Shown: positions 1 to 9,052 of the stretch, one piece after another
Layout of the letters: each line of letters opens with the position of its first letter
Numbering within the stretch: the first letter of the stretch is position 1
Source: Allorhizobium undicola ORS 992 = ATCC 700741
Lineage (GTDB): Bacteria > Pseudomonadota > Alphaproteobacteria > Rhizobiales > Rhizobiaceae
Direction of reading: 5' to 3'
Assembly (NCBI RefSeq): GCF_000621665.1
Contig: NZ_JHXQ01000009.1
Coordinates: 62,001-126,000, forward strand
Length of the DNA: 64,000 nt
Notes under the pieces: generated by a model
Told to the model about the DNA's origin: nothing
What the model saw: only the letters and a program-made list of their open reading frames with translations
The model's database searches: none
Position numbers and translations under genes: made by a program

Positions 1-582
1 CCCGCGGTGATCGGGCTGTTGCTGGTTTTCATTCCCTCGATCCTGACCGCACTTGGCGTGGTGTCGGAGAAGGAAATGGGCTCGATCAGCAATCTCTATG
101 TCACGCCGGTGACGAAGCTGGAATTCCTGCTGGGCAAGCAATTGCCCTATGTGGCGGTGGGACTTGTCAACTTCGTCATTCTGGTCGCAATGGCGGTCTG
201 GTTGTTCGGCGTGCCGCTCAAGGGTTCCTTCCTCGGGCTGTCGCTGGTGGCCTTTGTTTATGTTCTGGCAACCACGGCCATTGGCATTTTCAGTTCCACC
301 TTCACGTCAACACAGGTGGCCGCCCTTTTCGTCACGGCCATTGGCGTGATGATGCCGGCCACGCAGTTTTCCGGTCTGTTGCAGCCGGTCTCTACGCTGG
401 AAGGCGCAGGCCGCGCAATCGGCATTGTCTTTCCCACCACCTATTTCATGCGCGCCAGCGTTGGCGGTTTTACCAAGGGGCTGGGCTTTGCCGATCTTGC
501 GGCCTTCATCTGGCCGCTTGCCCTTTGCTGGGTGGTCACGCTTTCGGCGGGCTGGCTCTTTCTTCGCAAGCAGGAGGCCTGA
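1..582 (+). CDS. ABC transporter ATPase/permease, C-terminal part (RbbA-like), cut by window edge
   Basis: Only the last 193 codons are present; the frame is open from base 1, so the gene starts outside the window. The visible part is an ABC-2 type permease domain with about five hydrophobic segments, a conserved EKEMGSISNLYVTPVTKLEF stretch near its start and the end ...GWLFLRKQEA. In the RbbA/YhiH family two ATPase domains precede such a permease domain, and a YhhJ-like permease gene follows, exactly as here (next start 3 bases after this stop). The assignment to RbbA rather than to a stand-alone ABC-2 permease is inferred from that gene order, since the ATPase half cannot be seen. Probable role: inner-membrane export pump, perhaps with an HlyD adaptor upstream. 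Confidence 0.75.
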   Translation, partial: PAVIGLLLVFIPSILTALGVVSEKEMGSISNLYVTPVTKLEFLLGKQLPYVAVGLVNFVILVAMAVWLFGVPLKGSFLGLSLVAFVYVLATTAIGIFSSTFTSTQVAALFVTAIGVMMPATQFSGLLQPVSTLEGAGRAIGIVFPTTYFMRASVGGFTKGLGFADLAAFIWPLALCWVVTLSAGWLFLRKQEA

Positions 583-585
583 GAC

Positions 586-1716
586 ATGGCGGGTTTCGAT
601 ACGCGAACCGTTTTTGCCCTGCTGAAAAAGGAACTGATCGGCCTTTTGCGCGACAGGGTGCTGATGGGCGTGGTGATCTATGCCTTTTCGCTGGCGATCT
701 ATGCGCAGGCCACCGGCCTTTCTCACGATCTCAGAAATGCAACGATTGCAGTGGTGGACCGGGACGTTTCCCAGCTTTCGACGGCCATTGTCGCGGGGCT
801 GTTGCCGCCGCGCTTTCAATCCGCCGTGGCGATTGCGCCTCAGGATGTGGACGGCGCCATGGACCGGGGGCAATTTACCTTCGTGATGGACATTCCCGAA
901 CATTTCCAGGCGGATGTTCTGGAAGGGCGCAGCCCACGGCTTCAGCTTCTCATCGATGCCACGGCCCTGATGCAGGCGGGCATCGGCTCCGGTTACATCC
1001 AGCAGGTCGTGGCGCAGGAGGTTGCCGCCTATGGCAGGCGGGCCGGAATTTCCACCGCCCAGCCCGTCGGTGTCGTCACAAGGCTTGCCTTCAATCAGGG
1101 GCTCAATTCCGAATGGTTTACCGGAACCATGGGGCTTATCAATAATGTCACAATGCTGGCCATCCTGCTGGCTGGCGCTGCACTTGTGCGTGAGCGCGAG
1201 CATGGCACGCTGGAGCATCTGCTGGTCATGCCGGTGCGGCCGCTGGAAATCATGGTCAGCAAGCTTATTGCCAATGGTCTTGTCATTCTGCTCATGACTC
1301 TGCTTGCCATCATGCTGGTGCTGGTGAAGATTTTGGGCATGGAGATTTCCGGCTCCCTCGTTCTTTATGCAGCGGGGGTGGTGCTTTATCTGTTCTTTGC
1401 CACCTCGCTTGGCCTGTTTCTCGGCACCATCTCGCGCAGTATGCCGCAAATGGCGCTGCTGTTCATTCTGACCGCCCTGCCAATGAACATTCTCTCGGGC
1501 GGCTTCACCCCCATCGAAAGCCAGCCGCAATGGCTGCAAAATGCCATGCAGCTTTCGCCCTCCACCCATTTCGTCGGGTTTTCGCAGGCCATTCTCTATC
1601 GCGGCGCGGGCTTTGATGTGGTGTGGCCGCAATTTGCGGCCACCTTCGCCATAGGGCTCGTATTCTTCCTGTTCAGCCTTACCCGCTTCAGACGCTTTAT
1701 TGCCGCCCAGCAGTAG
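586..1716 (+). CDS. ABC-2 type transporter permease (YhhJ-like)
   Basis: A 376-residue integral membrane protein: one N-terminal transmembrane helix (about residues 22-42), a large periplasmic domain to about 180, then five hydrophobic segments ending in LFSLTRFRRFIAAQQ. The segment VREREHGTLEHLLVMPVRPL is the hallmark cytoplasmic loop of ABC-2 permeases. The ATG lies 3 bases after the preceding permease stop, with AGGAGG at 572-577 inside that gene, so the two are translated together. It would pair with the upstream RbbA-like protein in one exporter. The substrate is unknown; E. coli YhhJ is also uncharacterised in this respect. Confidence 0.85.
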   Translation: MAGFDTRTVFALLKKELIGLLRDRVLMGVVIYAFSLAIYAQATGLSHDLRNATIAVVDRDVSQLSTAIVAGLLPPRFQSAVAIAPQDVDGAMDRGQFTFVMDIPEHFQADVLEGRSPRLQLLIDATALMQAGIGSGYIQQVVAQEVAAYGRRAGISTAQPVGVVTRLAFNQGLNSEWFTGTMGLINNVTMLAILLAGAALVREREHGTLEHLLVMPVRPLEIMVSKLIANGLVILLMTLLAIMLVLVKILGMEISGSLVLYAAGVVLYLFFATSLGLFLGTISRSMPQMALLFILTALPMNILSGGFTPIESQPQWLQNAMQLSPSTHFVGFSQAILYRGAGFDVVWPQFAATFAIGLVFFLFSLTRFRRFIAAQQ

Positions 1717-1764
1717 TTCGAACCAGTTTTTGTCCAAAAATCTGTAAAAAACAGTTGGAGCGAT

Positions 1765-2682
1765 TCATCGTTTGAGCGAGCGCGGATCGAGCGCGTCGCG
1801 AATGCCGTCGCCAATATAGTTCACGCTGAGGACGGTAAGGGAAATGGCCAGCCCCGGCCAGATCACCCGTGAAGGGGTAATTTGCAGAAAGCTTACGCCA
1901 TCATAGAGCAGACGTCCCCAGGTGGGAAAATCGGAAGGAAAGCCGAGCCCGAGAAAGCTCAATGCCGATTCCGTGATGATGGCCGAGGCAATGCCGAGTG
2001 TGGCCGAAACCATGATCGAACTCAGCACATTGGGCAGGATATGCTTGAGGACGATGCGATAGTCCCGCATTCCGGAGGATTTTGCGGCGAGAATGAATTC
2101 CTGGGATTTGACCGTCAGAACGTCGCCGCGCACGATGCGGGCCGTGTGCATCCAGCTTGTGATGCCGATCACGGTGACGATCAGGATGAAGATGCCGGTT
2201 TCCGGCCCGAAGGCGGCGCGCAGCGGATCGCGGAAAAGCATGGTGATGACCAGCAGCAGCGGCAGAATGGGCAGCGCCAGGAAAAGATCCGTCAAGCGCA
2301 TCAGCGGTCCGTCGATCCGGCGGAAATAGCCCGCCAGCACACCCACCAGCGTGCCGACGAAAAGCGAGATCAACATGGCGGTGATGCCGACGGCAAGCGA
2401 GATCTGCCCACCTGCCATAACCTGGGCGAACAGGTCGTGGCCCAGATTGTCGGTGCCGAAGGGATGCGCGAGAGACGGCCCTTGGTTTTTCTCGCGAATA
2501 TTGATCTTGTTTGGGTCAACCGTGTGGAGCAGCGGCCCGATATAGACGGAAAGCACGATGAAAAGAAAAACGATCAAGCCTATGAGGCCGCCTGTATGGC
2601 GTCGAAACTGGCCCCAGAGCTGGCCGCGAAGGGATTGAGGGCGCGGCATTTCGCTTGCGTGGCTGAGGGCGGCGTCAGTCAT
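1765..2682 (-). CDS. Peptide ABC transporter permease, DppC/OppC type
   Basis: A 305-residue binding-protein-dependent permease. It has an N-terminal transmembrane helix with the OppC-type flanking segment (VDPNKINIREKNQGPS, HPFGTDNLGHDLFAQVMAGG), then five more helices carrying the EAA loop (SSGMRDYRIVLKHILPNVLS) that docks the ATPase. It ends ...ALDPRSLKR, typical of DppC. I place the start at MTDAAL because that ATG overlaps the DppB stop by 8 bases; the longer open frame to 2724 runs inside dppB. It works with the DppB-like partner, the binding protein at 3822-5531 and the fused ATPase at 7074-8906. Confidence 0.92.
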   Translation of the reverse strand: MTDAALSHASEMPRPQSLRGQLWGQFRRHTGGLIGLIVFLFIVLSVYIGPLLHTVDPNKINIREKNQGPSLAHPFGTDNLGHDLFAQVMAGGQISLAVGITAMLISLFVGTLVGVLAGYFRRIDGPLMRLTDLFLALPILPLLLVITMLFRDPLRAAFGPETGIFILIVTVIGITSWMHTARIVRGDVLTVKSQEFILAAKSSGMRDYRIVLKHILPNVLSSIMVSATLGIASAIITESALSFLGLGFPSDFPTWGRLLYDGVSFLQITPSRVIWPGLAISLTVLSVNYIGDGIRDALDPRSLKR

Positions 2683-3685
2683 AGCGGATCCTCGGGTCGA
2701 GAATGCCGTAAAGTACATCGGCAATCAGGTTGAACAGCACGATCAGCACGGCGAAAATGAAGGTCAGTGTCTGCACCAGCGGCAGGTCGCCCGCCTGAAT
2801 GGCGGTGATCAGCAGTTGACCAAGCCCGTTCACCCGGAAGATCTGTTCGGTAATGATGGCACCGGAAAAAATGGTCGGCACGCCAAGCGCAATCACCGTC
2901 ACCACCGGGATCAGGCTGTTGCGCAGCACATGCACGAGCAGCACGGTCTTTTCCTTCACGCCTTTGGCGCGGGCGGTGCGCACATAATCCTGATGCAGGT
3001 TGTCCAGCATCGAGGCGCGCACGAAGCGGCTGATCTGCGAGGTGTTATAAAGCGTCAGCACCAGCACCGGCAGGAACATCTGCTTCACTTGAAGCACGAA
3101 GCTGTCCCAGTCGCGCACCACGAGATTGGTATCATAGACGGACGGGAACCAGTGGAGGGTGGAGGAAAAGATAACGATCAGCACCACGCCGGTGAAGAAG
3201 GTGGGCACGGAATAACCGACCATGGAGATGAAGGTGCCGATCTGGTCGAAAATCGAATATTGCCGGTAAGCGGATATGACGCCGATGGGGATGGAGAGCA
3301 GCACGCCGAACAGATAGGCGAGCCCTACCACCCAGAGCGTCTGCGGCAGGCGCTGCACGATGAGGTCCACGACCGGGCTGCGGGTTGTCCAGGAGAGAAT
3401 GCGCAGCCGGTTGGGATCGCCTATGGTGATGCCGGTCGTCTGTTGCAGGATGTTCAGCGGCTCGTTGATGCAAAACTGGTAGAGCCATTTGGAGAACTGG
3501 ATCAGCAGCGGTTGGTCAAGGCCAAGGGCGGCGCGCATTTCCGCCCGCACGTCCGGCGGGATGGTCAAGGGTAACTCACCGAGCGGATTGCTGGGTGCCA
3601 TGGCCAGCAGCGCGAAGATAATGAAACTGATGGCAAGCAGGGTCGGGATCGCAAACAGCAATCGCCGGAGCGTGTAGGTAAACAT
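2675..3685 (-). CDS. Peptide ABC transporter permease, DppB/OppB type
   Basis: A 336-residue permease with six predicted transmembrane helices, beginning MFTYTLRRLLFAIPTLLAIS as DppB proteins do. The EAA loop reads DYVRTARAKGVKEKTVLLVH and the C-terminus FNLIADVLYGILDPRIRYD is characteristic of the family. It forms the heterodimeric membrane channel with the DppC-type protein whose start codon overlaps its stop. It lies 136 bases downstream of the binding-protein gene, and the gap contains a strong hairpin (3775-3797). Confidence 0.93.
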   Translation of the reverse strand: MFTYTLRRLLFAIPTLLAISFIIFALLAMAPSNPLGELPLTIPPDVRAEMRAALGLDQPLLIQFSKWLYQFCINEPLNILQQTTGITIGDPNRLRILSWTTRSPVVDLIVQRLPQTLWVVGLAYLFGVLLSIPIGVISAYRQYSIFDQIGTFISMVGYSVPTFFTGVVLIVIFSSTLHWFPSVYDTNLVVRDWDSFVLQVKQMFLPVLVLTLYNTSQISRFVRASMLDNLHQDYVRTARAKGVKEKTVLLVHVLRNSLIPVVTVIALGVPTIFSGAIITEQIFRVNGLGQLLITAIQAGDLPLVQTLTFIFAVLIVLFNLIADVLYGILDPRIRYD

Positions 3686-3774
3686 TGAAAACCTTTTCCG
3701 GCTTTACACCGCCTCACGTTTTTGACGCAAACAATGAGGCGGTCTGACTATCTGTTTCAAGAAGCTTTCAGGAA

Positions 3775-3797
3775 AAGCGGAAACCGGGTTTCCGCTT
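3775..3797 (-). repeat. Perfect hairpin between binding-protein and permease genes
   Basis: Arms AAGCGGAAACC (3775-3785) and GGTTTCCGCTT (3787-3797) are perfectly complementary around one central base. The site lies 24 bases after the binding-protein stop and ahead of dppB. Its core (GGAAACCGGGTTTCC) resembles the palindromic intergenic elements found elsewhere in this window. Hairpins in this position in peptide/sugar ABC operons often protect the 3' end of the abundant binding-protein mRNA and lower permease expression; that role is inferred. Confidence 0.6.
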
Positions 3798-3821
3798 GTA
3801 AATACTGAGGCGCCGGGAGCA

Positions 3822-5531
3822 TTATTTTTTGCGCGCCCAGTCCTGGATGTTCCACGTTTCGGCGTCCCAGCCCGTTGCCTTGATGTTGTCGAGGCTTGTG
3901 GCATAGGCGGATGGCTGGCCGCGATAGACCAGTGGAATGTGAACGAAATCCTCGGTGAGCATGTCGTTCAGCTTTTTGACCAATGCGGCGCGCTCTTCCA
4001 GCTTCACCGTTCGCGTCAGCTCCGTGGCCAGCTTGTCATAGTCGGGATTGCAGTAGCGCGGCATGTTCTCTCCCTGCCAGCCATTAGCCGGGGCAGGGAT
4101 CTTGTCGCACATCCATTGCACCAGATAAGGTTCGGGATCGGTGCCGTCGAAATTGTTGGTATACATTTCCAGGTCGGCATAGAATTTCTGGAAGGTGTCG
4201 GGGCTGGCAGGGTCGCCGCCGAAGAAGACGGAAGCCGCGATATTGCGCAGTTCGACATTCACGCCGATTTGCGCCCACATGTCCTTGATCAGTGCCTGAG
4301 TGGCCTGGCGCACCGAATTTGTCGAAGTCTGGTAGAGGAAGGAAAGCTTGACGCCGCCCTTGGCGCGAATGCCATCCGCACCTTTCTTCCAGCCTGCGTC
4401 GTCCAGCAGCTTGTTGGCGCCTTCAATGTCCTGCTTCAGGCACCAGCTATCGTTTTTCGTGGAGACATAGGCATCGGGACCAGGAATGATATTACAGGTG
4501 GGCTTGCCTGCCGCGCCATAGCCGGCCTCCACGATAATGTCACGGTCGATGGCCAGCGCCAGCGCCTTGCGCACGGCAGGATCGGCAAAGGCCGGATGCG
4601 CACCGCCTTCGCGAGTGGAACGCTTTGCGCCCAGTGCCGGATCCGGGTTGGTAAAGTTGATATTGATGCGCTCCACCTGGCTGCCGAAGGCGGTGTGGAT
4701 CGTGCCCTTGCCCGCTGCCAGCAGGGTTTGCAGCACTTCAGGTTCCACCTGCATGTTCCAGGCATAGTCATATTCGCCGGTTTCCAGCACGGCGCGGGCC
4801 GCAGAAAGGGCGTCGCCGCCGCCTTTGAGTGTTGCGCTGGCGAAATGCGGTTTGGACGGATCGCGGTAGTTTTCGTTGGCCACAAAGGTGATCACGTCAT
4901 TCGGCTTGAACTCCTTGACCTTGAAGGGGCCGGTGCCGATGGGGGCAAAATTGGCGCTGGTGCATTCCGGCGCCTTGGGGCCGAGGCAGTCCTTGAACTG
5001 CGCCTGCTGCAATATCGGCGAAAGTACGCCGACAAAAGCCGTGTAAGGATAGGGCTTGGGTGCGGTGAAGCTGATCTTGACGGTGAGCGGGTCGGGGGCT
5101 TCGACGGTTTTTATGCCTTCGAACTTGGATTTCTGGGCGCAGCCACCGCCTTCGGCCGTGCAATATTTCCATGTGAAGACCGCGTCCTCTGCCGAAAAGG
5201 CCGTGCCGTCCGACCATTTCAGGCCCGGTTTGATCTTCCAGGTGATCGTCGTGAGGTCGGGTGAAATGCCGCCGTTTTCTACAGTGGGAATGGTCTCCGC
5301 CAGTCTTGGATAGATAGTGCCCTTTTCATCGAATCCCGCCAGCGGCTCGACGACCATCGCGGTGGCATATTGCTCCTTGGTGCCGCCGGAAAGATAGACG
5401 TTCATGGTGGAAACGGCCTGCCAGAACAGGATCTTCAAATTTCCATCCGATCCCCGTTCAGCGCTGGCTGGCGCACTGGCTGCCATGAAGGCGGCCACGG
5501 ACCCTGCCAGTAATATCCCGATCTTACGCAT
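3822..5531 (-). CDS. Peptide/oligopeptide ABC transporter substrate-binding protein (SBP_bac_5 family)
   Basis: A 569-residue periplasmic solute-binding protein. From the chosen start MRKIGILLAG it has a typical signal peptide ending around ASAPASA-ERG. The mature protein shows SBP family 5 features: an N-terminal segment (LKILFWQAVSTMNVYLSGGT), PRLAETIP, TITWKIKPGLKWSDGTAFSA, and FADPAVRKALALAIDRD near residue 340. It ends in WNIQDWARKK. The longer open frame to 5675 would put 48 residues in front of the signal peptide and is unlikely. It would capture short peptides or a related amide for the DppB/DppC/DppDF system; the ligand cannot be told from sequence. Confidence 0.9.
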   Translation of the reverse strand: MRKIGILLAGSVAAFMAASAPASAERGSDGNLKILFWQAVSTMNVYLSGGTKEQYATAMVVEPLAGFDEKGTIYPRLAETIPTVENGGISPDLTTITWKIKPGLKWSDGTAFSAEDAVFTWKYCTAEGGGCAQKSKFEGIKTVEAPDPLTVKISFTAPKPYPYTAFVGVLSPILQQAQFKDCLGPKAPECTSANFAPIGTGPFKVKEFKPNDVITFVANENYRDPSKPHFASATLKGGGDALSAARAVLETGEYDYAWNMQVEPEVLQTLLAAGKGTIHTAFGSQVERININFTNPDPALGAKRSTREGGAHPAFADPAVRKALALAIDRDIIVEAGYGAAGKPTCNIIPGPDAYVSTKNDSWCLKQDIEGANKLLDDAGWKKGADGIRAKGGVKLSFLYQTSTNSVRQATQALIKDMWAQIGVNVELRNIAASVFFGGDPASPDTFQKFYADLEMYTNNFDGTDPEPYLVQWMCDKIPAPANGWQGENMPRYCNPDYDKLATELTRTVKLEERAALVKKLNDMLTEDFVHIPLVYRGQPSAYATSLDNIKATGWDAETWNIQDWARKK

Positions 5532-5834
5532 GTCCTGCTGTTCCCCTTTTGGTGTTTTTTCAAGAACGTGACCGTGGCTGCGGCAATGCGAGCCTATCGC
5601 GCCAATACGCCACATGGTTGTATTTATTGCACGGGTGAGGAGCGGCCGACCGCAGCCGGTCGGCGAAAAATACAACCCTGAATTCCTTCTTGACTTGGTC
5701 TGTGCATAAAATTTGAGCTATGAAAGCATACGATTATTTTTCGTTCAAGATGAAAAATAACGTCTTGCAAAACTTGTCCGGAAGAGATCAGTATTGCGCA
5801 AAACCGGTATGGGGACCAGCAAAAGAGGTGTGAA
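5532..5834. promoter_or_regulatory. Divergent regulatory region with two inverted-repeat structures
   Basis: This 303-base gap separates the divergent binding-protein gene and M20 hydrolase gene and has no gene. An outer inverted repeat, GGTTGTATTT (5616-5625) with AAATACAACC (5668-5677), encloses a hairpin GCCGACCG (5645-5652)/CGGTCGGC (5657-5664); both would be transcribed in the binding-protein leader. A second inverted repeat, TTATTTTTC (5734-5742)/GAAAAATAA (5752-5760), sits in an AT-rich stretch and could be an operator for both directions. A TTGACT hexamer at about 5692 is a possible -35, but I could not pair it with a good -10. Confidence 0.5.
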
Positions 5835-6998
5835 ATGCCCATTTTGAACCGCGCGGAAGAACTCCAGCCAGAGGTGGCGGCGTGGCGGCGCCATTTGCAT
5901 GAACGGCCGGAACTCCTCTTCGACGTGCATGAAACGGCTGATTTCGTGGCGCAGAAGTTGCGGGAATTCGGTTGTGACGTTGTTACAACCGGAATTGGCC
6001 GAACGGGTGTAGTCGGCCTCATACGCGGGGCAAAGGGCGCGGGGCCTGTTCTGGGAATGCGGGCCGATATGGATGCACTGCCCATTGCCGAAATCAGCGG
6101 CCTGCCCTGGGCCTCGAAGGTTGCGGGAAAAATGCACGCCTGCGGACATGATGGCCATACCGCCATGTTGCTGGGAGCGGCCAAATACCTGTGCGAGACA
6201 CGCAATTTCGCCGGTTCCGTCGCGGTGATCTTCCAGCCCGCCGAAGAGGGCGGCGGTGGAGGTCTTGCCATGGTGGAGGATGGCATGATGGAGACCTTCG
6301 GCATTGGCGAGGTCTATGGAATGCACAACGCGCCCGGCGTGCCGCTTGGCAATTTCGCCATTCGCAAGGGCTCGCTGATGGCGGCCTCCGATACGTTTGA
6401 GATCGTGGTGTCCGGCAAGGGCAGCCATGCCGCCCAGCCGCATCTTTCGGTCGATCCGGTACTGGCCGCCGCCCATGTGGTTATTGCCCTGCAATCCATC
6501 GTCTCGCGGGAAATCGACCCGTTAAAGTCGCTGGTGATCAGTGTGACCACGGCGCATGGCGGCGATGCCTACAATGTCATCCCCATGGACGTGAAGCTGA
6601 CGGGAACCGTAAGGACGCTCCTGCCGGAGATCCGCGATTTCGCCGAGCGGCGGCTTGGCGAGGTGGCGCGGGCCACCGCCATGGCACATGGCGCGGTGGC
6701 CGAGGTTTCCTATCATCGCGGCTATCCCGTCACCTTCAATCACGCAGATGAAACGGATTTCGCCGCCTCCATTGCCGCAGGCGTATCGGGGCAGGGGCGG
6801 GTGGAAACCGATATGGCGCCCAAGATGGGGGCGGAGGATTTTTCCTATATGCTGGAAGCGCGGCCCGGTGCCTTTATCTTTCTGGGCGTGGGCGATACAG
6901 CCAATCTTCACCACCCCGCCTATGATTTCAATGACGAGGCCATTCCCTACGGAATCAGCTACTGGATTTCGCTGGCGGAATCGCGACTGGCCGCGTGA
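5835..6998 (+). CDS. M20 family amidohydrolase (hippurate hydrolase-like)
   Basis: A 387-residue metal-dependent amidohydrolase. Metal-ligand motifs are in place: GMRADMDALPI (about 74-84), MHACGHDGHTAM (about 101-112), and the EEGGGG glutamates (about 137). The dimerisation lid follows (KGSHAAQPHLSVDP) and MGAEDFSYMLE lies near the end. The family hydrolyses N-acyl amino acids, hippurate or small amides in the cytoplasm. AGAGGTG precedes the ATG. It is 75 bases upstream of the DppDF ATPase gene and divergent from the transporter genes, so it probably cleaves the imported substrate. It is annotated as hipO/amaA-like in many genomes; the true substrate is open. Confidence 0.9.
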   Translation: MPILNRAEELQPEVAAWRRHLHERPELLFDVHETADFVAQKLREFGCDVVTTGIGRTGVVGLIRGAKGAGPVLGMRADMDALPIAEISGLPWASKVAGKMHACGHDGHTAMLLGAAKYLCETRNFAGSVAVIFQPAEEGGGGGLAMVEDGMMETFGIGEVYGMHNAPGVPLGNFAIRKGSLMAASDTFEIVVSGKGSHAAQPHLSVDPVLAAAHVVIALQSIVSREIDPLKSLVISVTTAHGGDAYNVIPMDVKLTGTVRTLLPEIRDFAERRLGEVARATAMAHGAVAEVSYHRGYPVTFNHADETDFAASIAAGVSGQGRVETDMAPKMGAEDFSYMLEARPGAFIFLGVGDTANLHHPAYDFNDEAIPYGISYWISLAESRLAA

Positions 6999-7073
6999 GC
7001 CTTTCCTCTTCGTCCGGGCAGCGCATAAGCCGCGCTGCCGATGCAGGCAATAGTGCAAAAGGGGAAATCAGGC

Positions 7074-8906
7074 ATGATGTTCACGGGTGATGACAGCGCA
7101 GGCAAGCCGGTGCTTTCGGTCAGGAACCTGACCACGTCCTTCAAGGTCGCAAACGGATGGAAGCCGGTCGTGCGCGACCTCAATTTCGATGTCGGTGCGC
7201 GAGAAACCGTTGCGATCGTCGGGGAATCCGGCTCTGGCAAAAGCGTCACATCGCTTTCGATCATGCAATTGCTGCCAAGGGGACAAAGCCGCGTCGAGGG
7301 CTCGATTCGCCTTGAGGGGCGCGAATTGCTGGGGCTTGGGGCCGAAGACATGCGGCGGGTGCGCGGCAACGAGATCGCCATGATCTTTCAGGAGCCGATG
7401 ACCAGCCTCAATCCGATCTTTCCCATTGGTCGTCAGATTGCCGAGGCCATTCTGTGCCATCGTGACATGTCGCGGTCCGAGGCGAAGGAGGAAGTGCTGC
7501 GCCTGCTCGACAAGGTCCGCATTCCCAATGCCAGGAGCCGTTTCGATGAATATCCGCATCAGTTTTCGGGTGGGATGCGCCAGCGGGTGATGATTGCCAT
7601 GGCGCTTGCCTCGCGGCCCAAACTGCTGATCGCCGATGAACCGACCACCGCGCTTGACGTGACCATCCAGGGGCAGATCCTCGATCTCATCAAAACGCTT
7701 CAGGAAGAGGACGGCATGTCGGTGCTGTTCATCACCCATGACATGGGGGTGGTGGCGGAAGTATCGGATCGGACCATCGTGATGTTTCGTGGCGATATGG
7801 TGGAAGACGGCAGCACGGACGATGTGTTCAATCGCGGGCGCCATCCCTATACGCGCTCGCTGCTCTCGGCGGTTCCCCGGCTTGGTTCCATGGATGGCAG
7901 ACAAAATCCCGTGCGCTTTCCCGTGATCGACATCAAGACCGGCACCGAGGTCGTGCAGGAGCGGGAAATGGATACCCCACCCGCCCGGCGGCCTATTCTG
8001 GAGGTGCGCAACCTCACCACGCGCTTCGATATTCGGTCCGGTCTGTTCGCTCGCCGGTCCGGCGCGGTCCATGCGGTGGAAAATGTGAGTTTCAGCCTCC
8101 TGCCGGGTGAAACGCTTTCGCTGGTGGGCGAATCGGGCTGCGGCAAGTCCACCACGGGCCGCTCCATCACCCGTCTCGTGCAGCCCACTTCCGGCAATAT
8201 TGAAATGGATGGCTATAATGTCATGGCGCTGGATGATGCGAGCCTCAGAAAGATGCGCCTTGGCATCCAGATGGTGTTTCAGGATCCCTTTGCCAGCCTC
8301 GACCCGCGCATGACGGTGGGATCGGCGGTGATGGAGCCCTTTCTGGAACACGGCCTCGGCACGCGCGCCGCCGCCCGTGAAAAAGCTGCCGCGCTTCTCG
8401 AGCGGGTGGGCCTTGGCGCGGATATGATGGGGCGTTACCCGCATGAATTTTCCGGCGGCCAGAGGCAGCGTGTCGCGATTGCGCGTGCCTTGATGCTCGA
8501 TCCCAAGGTGATCGTGGCCGACGAGGCGGTCTCGGCGCTGGACGTGTCGATAAAGGCGCAGGTCTGCAATCTTCTGCTGGATTTGCAGCAAAGCTTCAAT
8601 CTTGCCTATCTGTTCATTTCCCACGATATGGCGGTGGTGGAGCGGGTCAGCCATCGTGTAGCGGTGATGTATCTGGGCGAAATCGTTGAAATCGGGCCGC
8701 GTCACGCCGTGTTCGGCAATCCGCAGCATTCCTATACGAAAAGACTTTTGTCGGCTGTTCCGGTGCCGGACCCTTCGCGGCGCAATCTCACCAGACGCAT
8801 TGGCGAAGACGAGCTGAAAAGCCCCATCCGCCCCCTCGGCTACGAGCCGCCGCCCCGCCGCTATGTCGAGGTAGCGGAAGGCCATCTGGTGCAGGTCGCG
8901 GCCTGA
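7074..8906 (+). CDS. Peptide ABC transporter, fused DppD-DppF ATPase (two ATP-binding domains)
   Basis: A 610-residue protein with two complete ABC domains. Domain 1: Walker A GESGSGKS (about 48), signature SGGMRQRV (about 165), Walker [13 protein letters not shown]. Domain 2 (from about residue 310): Walker [10 protein letters not shown] (about 350), signature [11 protein letters not shown] (about 459), Walker [13 protein letters not shown]. Each domain ends in the oligopeptide-type C-terminal segment ([24 protein letters not shown]). This fusion replaces separate DppD and DppF and would energise the DppB/DppC pair on the other strand. I chose ATG 7074 because GGGGAAA at 7061-7067 is well spaced; an in-frame ATG at 7041 lacks such a site. 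Confidence 0.93.
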   Translation: MMFTGDDSAGKPVLSVRNLTTSFKVANGWKPVVRDLNFDVGARETVAIVGESGSGKSVTSLSIMQLLPRGQSRVEGSIRLEGRELLGLGAEDMRRVRGNEIAMIFQEPMTSLNPIFPIGRQIAEAILCHRDMSRSEAKEEVLRLLDKVRIPNARSRFDEYPHQFSGGMRQRVMIAMALASRPKLLIADEPTTALDVTIQGQILDLIKTLQEEDGMSVLFITHDMGVVAEVSDRTIVMFRGDMVEDGSTDDVFNRGRHPYTRSLLSAVPRLGSMDGRQNPVRFPVIDIKTGTEVVQEREMDTPPARRPILEVRNLTTRFDIRSGLFARRSGAVHAVENVSFSLLPGETLSLVGESGCGKSTTGRSITRLVQPTSGNIEMDGYNVMALDDASLRKMRLGIQMVFQDPFASLDPRMTVGSAVMEPFLEHGLGTRAAAREKAAALLERVGLGADMMGRYPHEFSGGQRQRVAIARALMLDPKVIVADEAVSALDVSIKAQVCNLLLDLQQSFNLAYLFISHDMAVVERVSHRVAVMYLGEIVEIGPRHAVFGNPQHSYTKRLLSAVPVPDPSRRNLTRRIGEDELKSPIRPLGYEPPPRRYVEVAEGHLVQVAA

Positions 8907-9052
8907 TCGTTGCCGTCACTACGGACATATGCGCACGGTCTTCTTGCGCAAGCCGATCGCGCTTCCCACTTTCGCATCGGCGCAGGACTTGGCTGCAAGG
9001 GTGCAATGGCGATCTGCGGCGTGGAATGCCGTTGGCGGGGTGTGGGGTGAGC

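Noticed and set aside
307-1737. 476-codon minus-strand frame opposite the ABC permease genes
   Set aside because: No family features and it spans two well-supported plus-strand genes.
1742-1754. CTGT/ACAG hairpin between convergent permease genes as a terminator
   Set aside because: The stem has only four pairs; too weak to call.
3822-5675. Longer binding-protein start at 5675
   Set aside because: It would place 48 residues before a clean signal peptide and run through the structured leader.
7068-8885. 605-codon minus-strand frame opposite the DppDF ATPase gene
   Set aside because: Shadow of a high-GC coding region; the plus-strand product has all ABC motifs.
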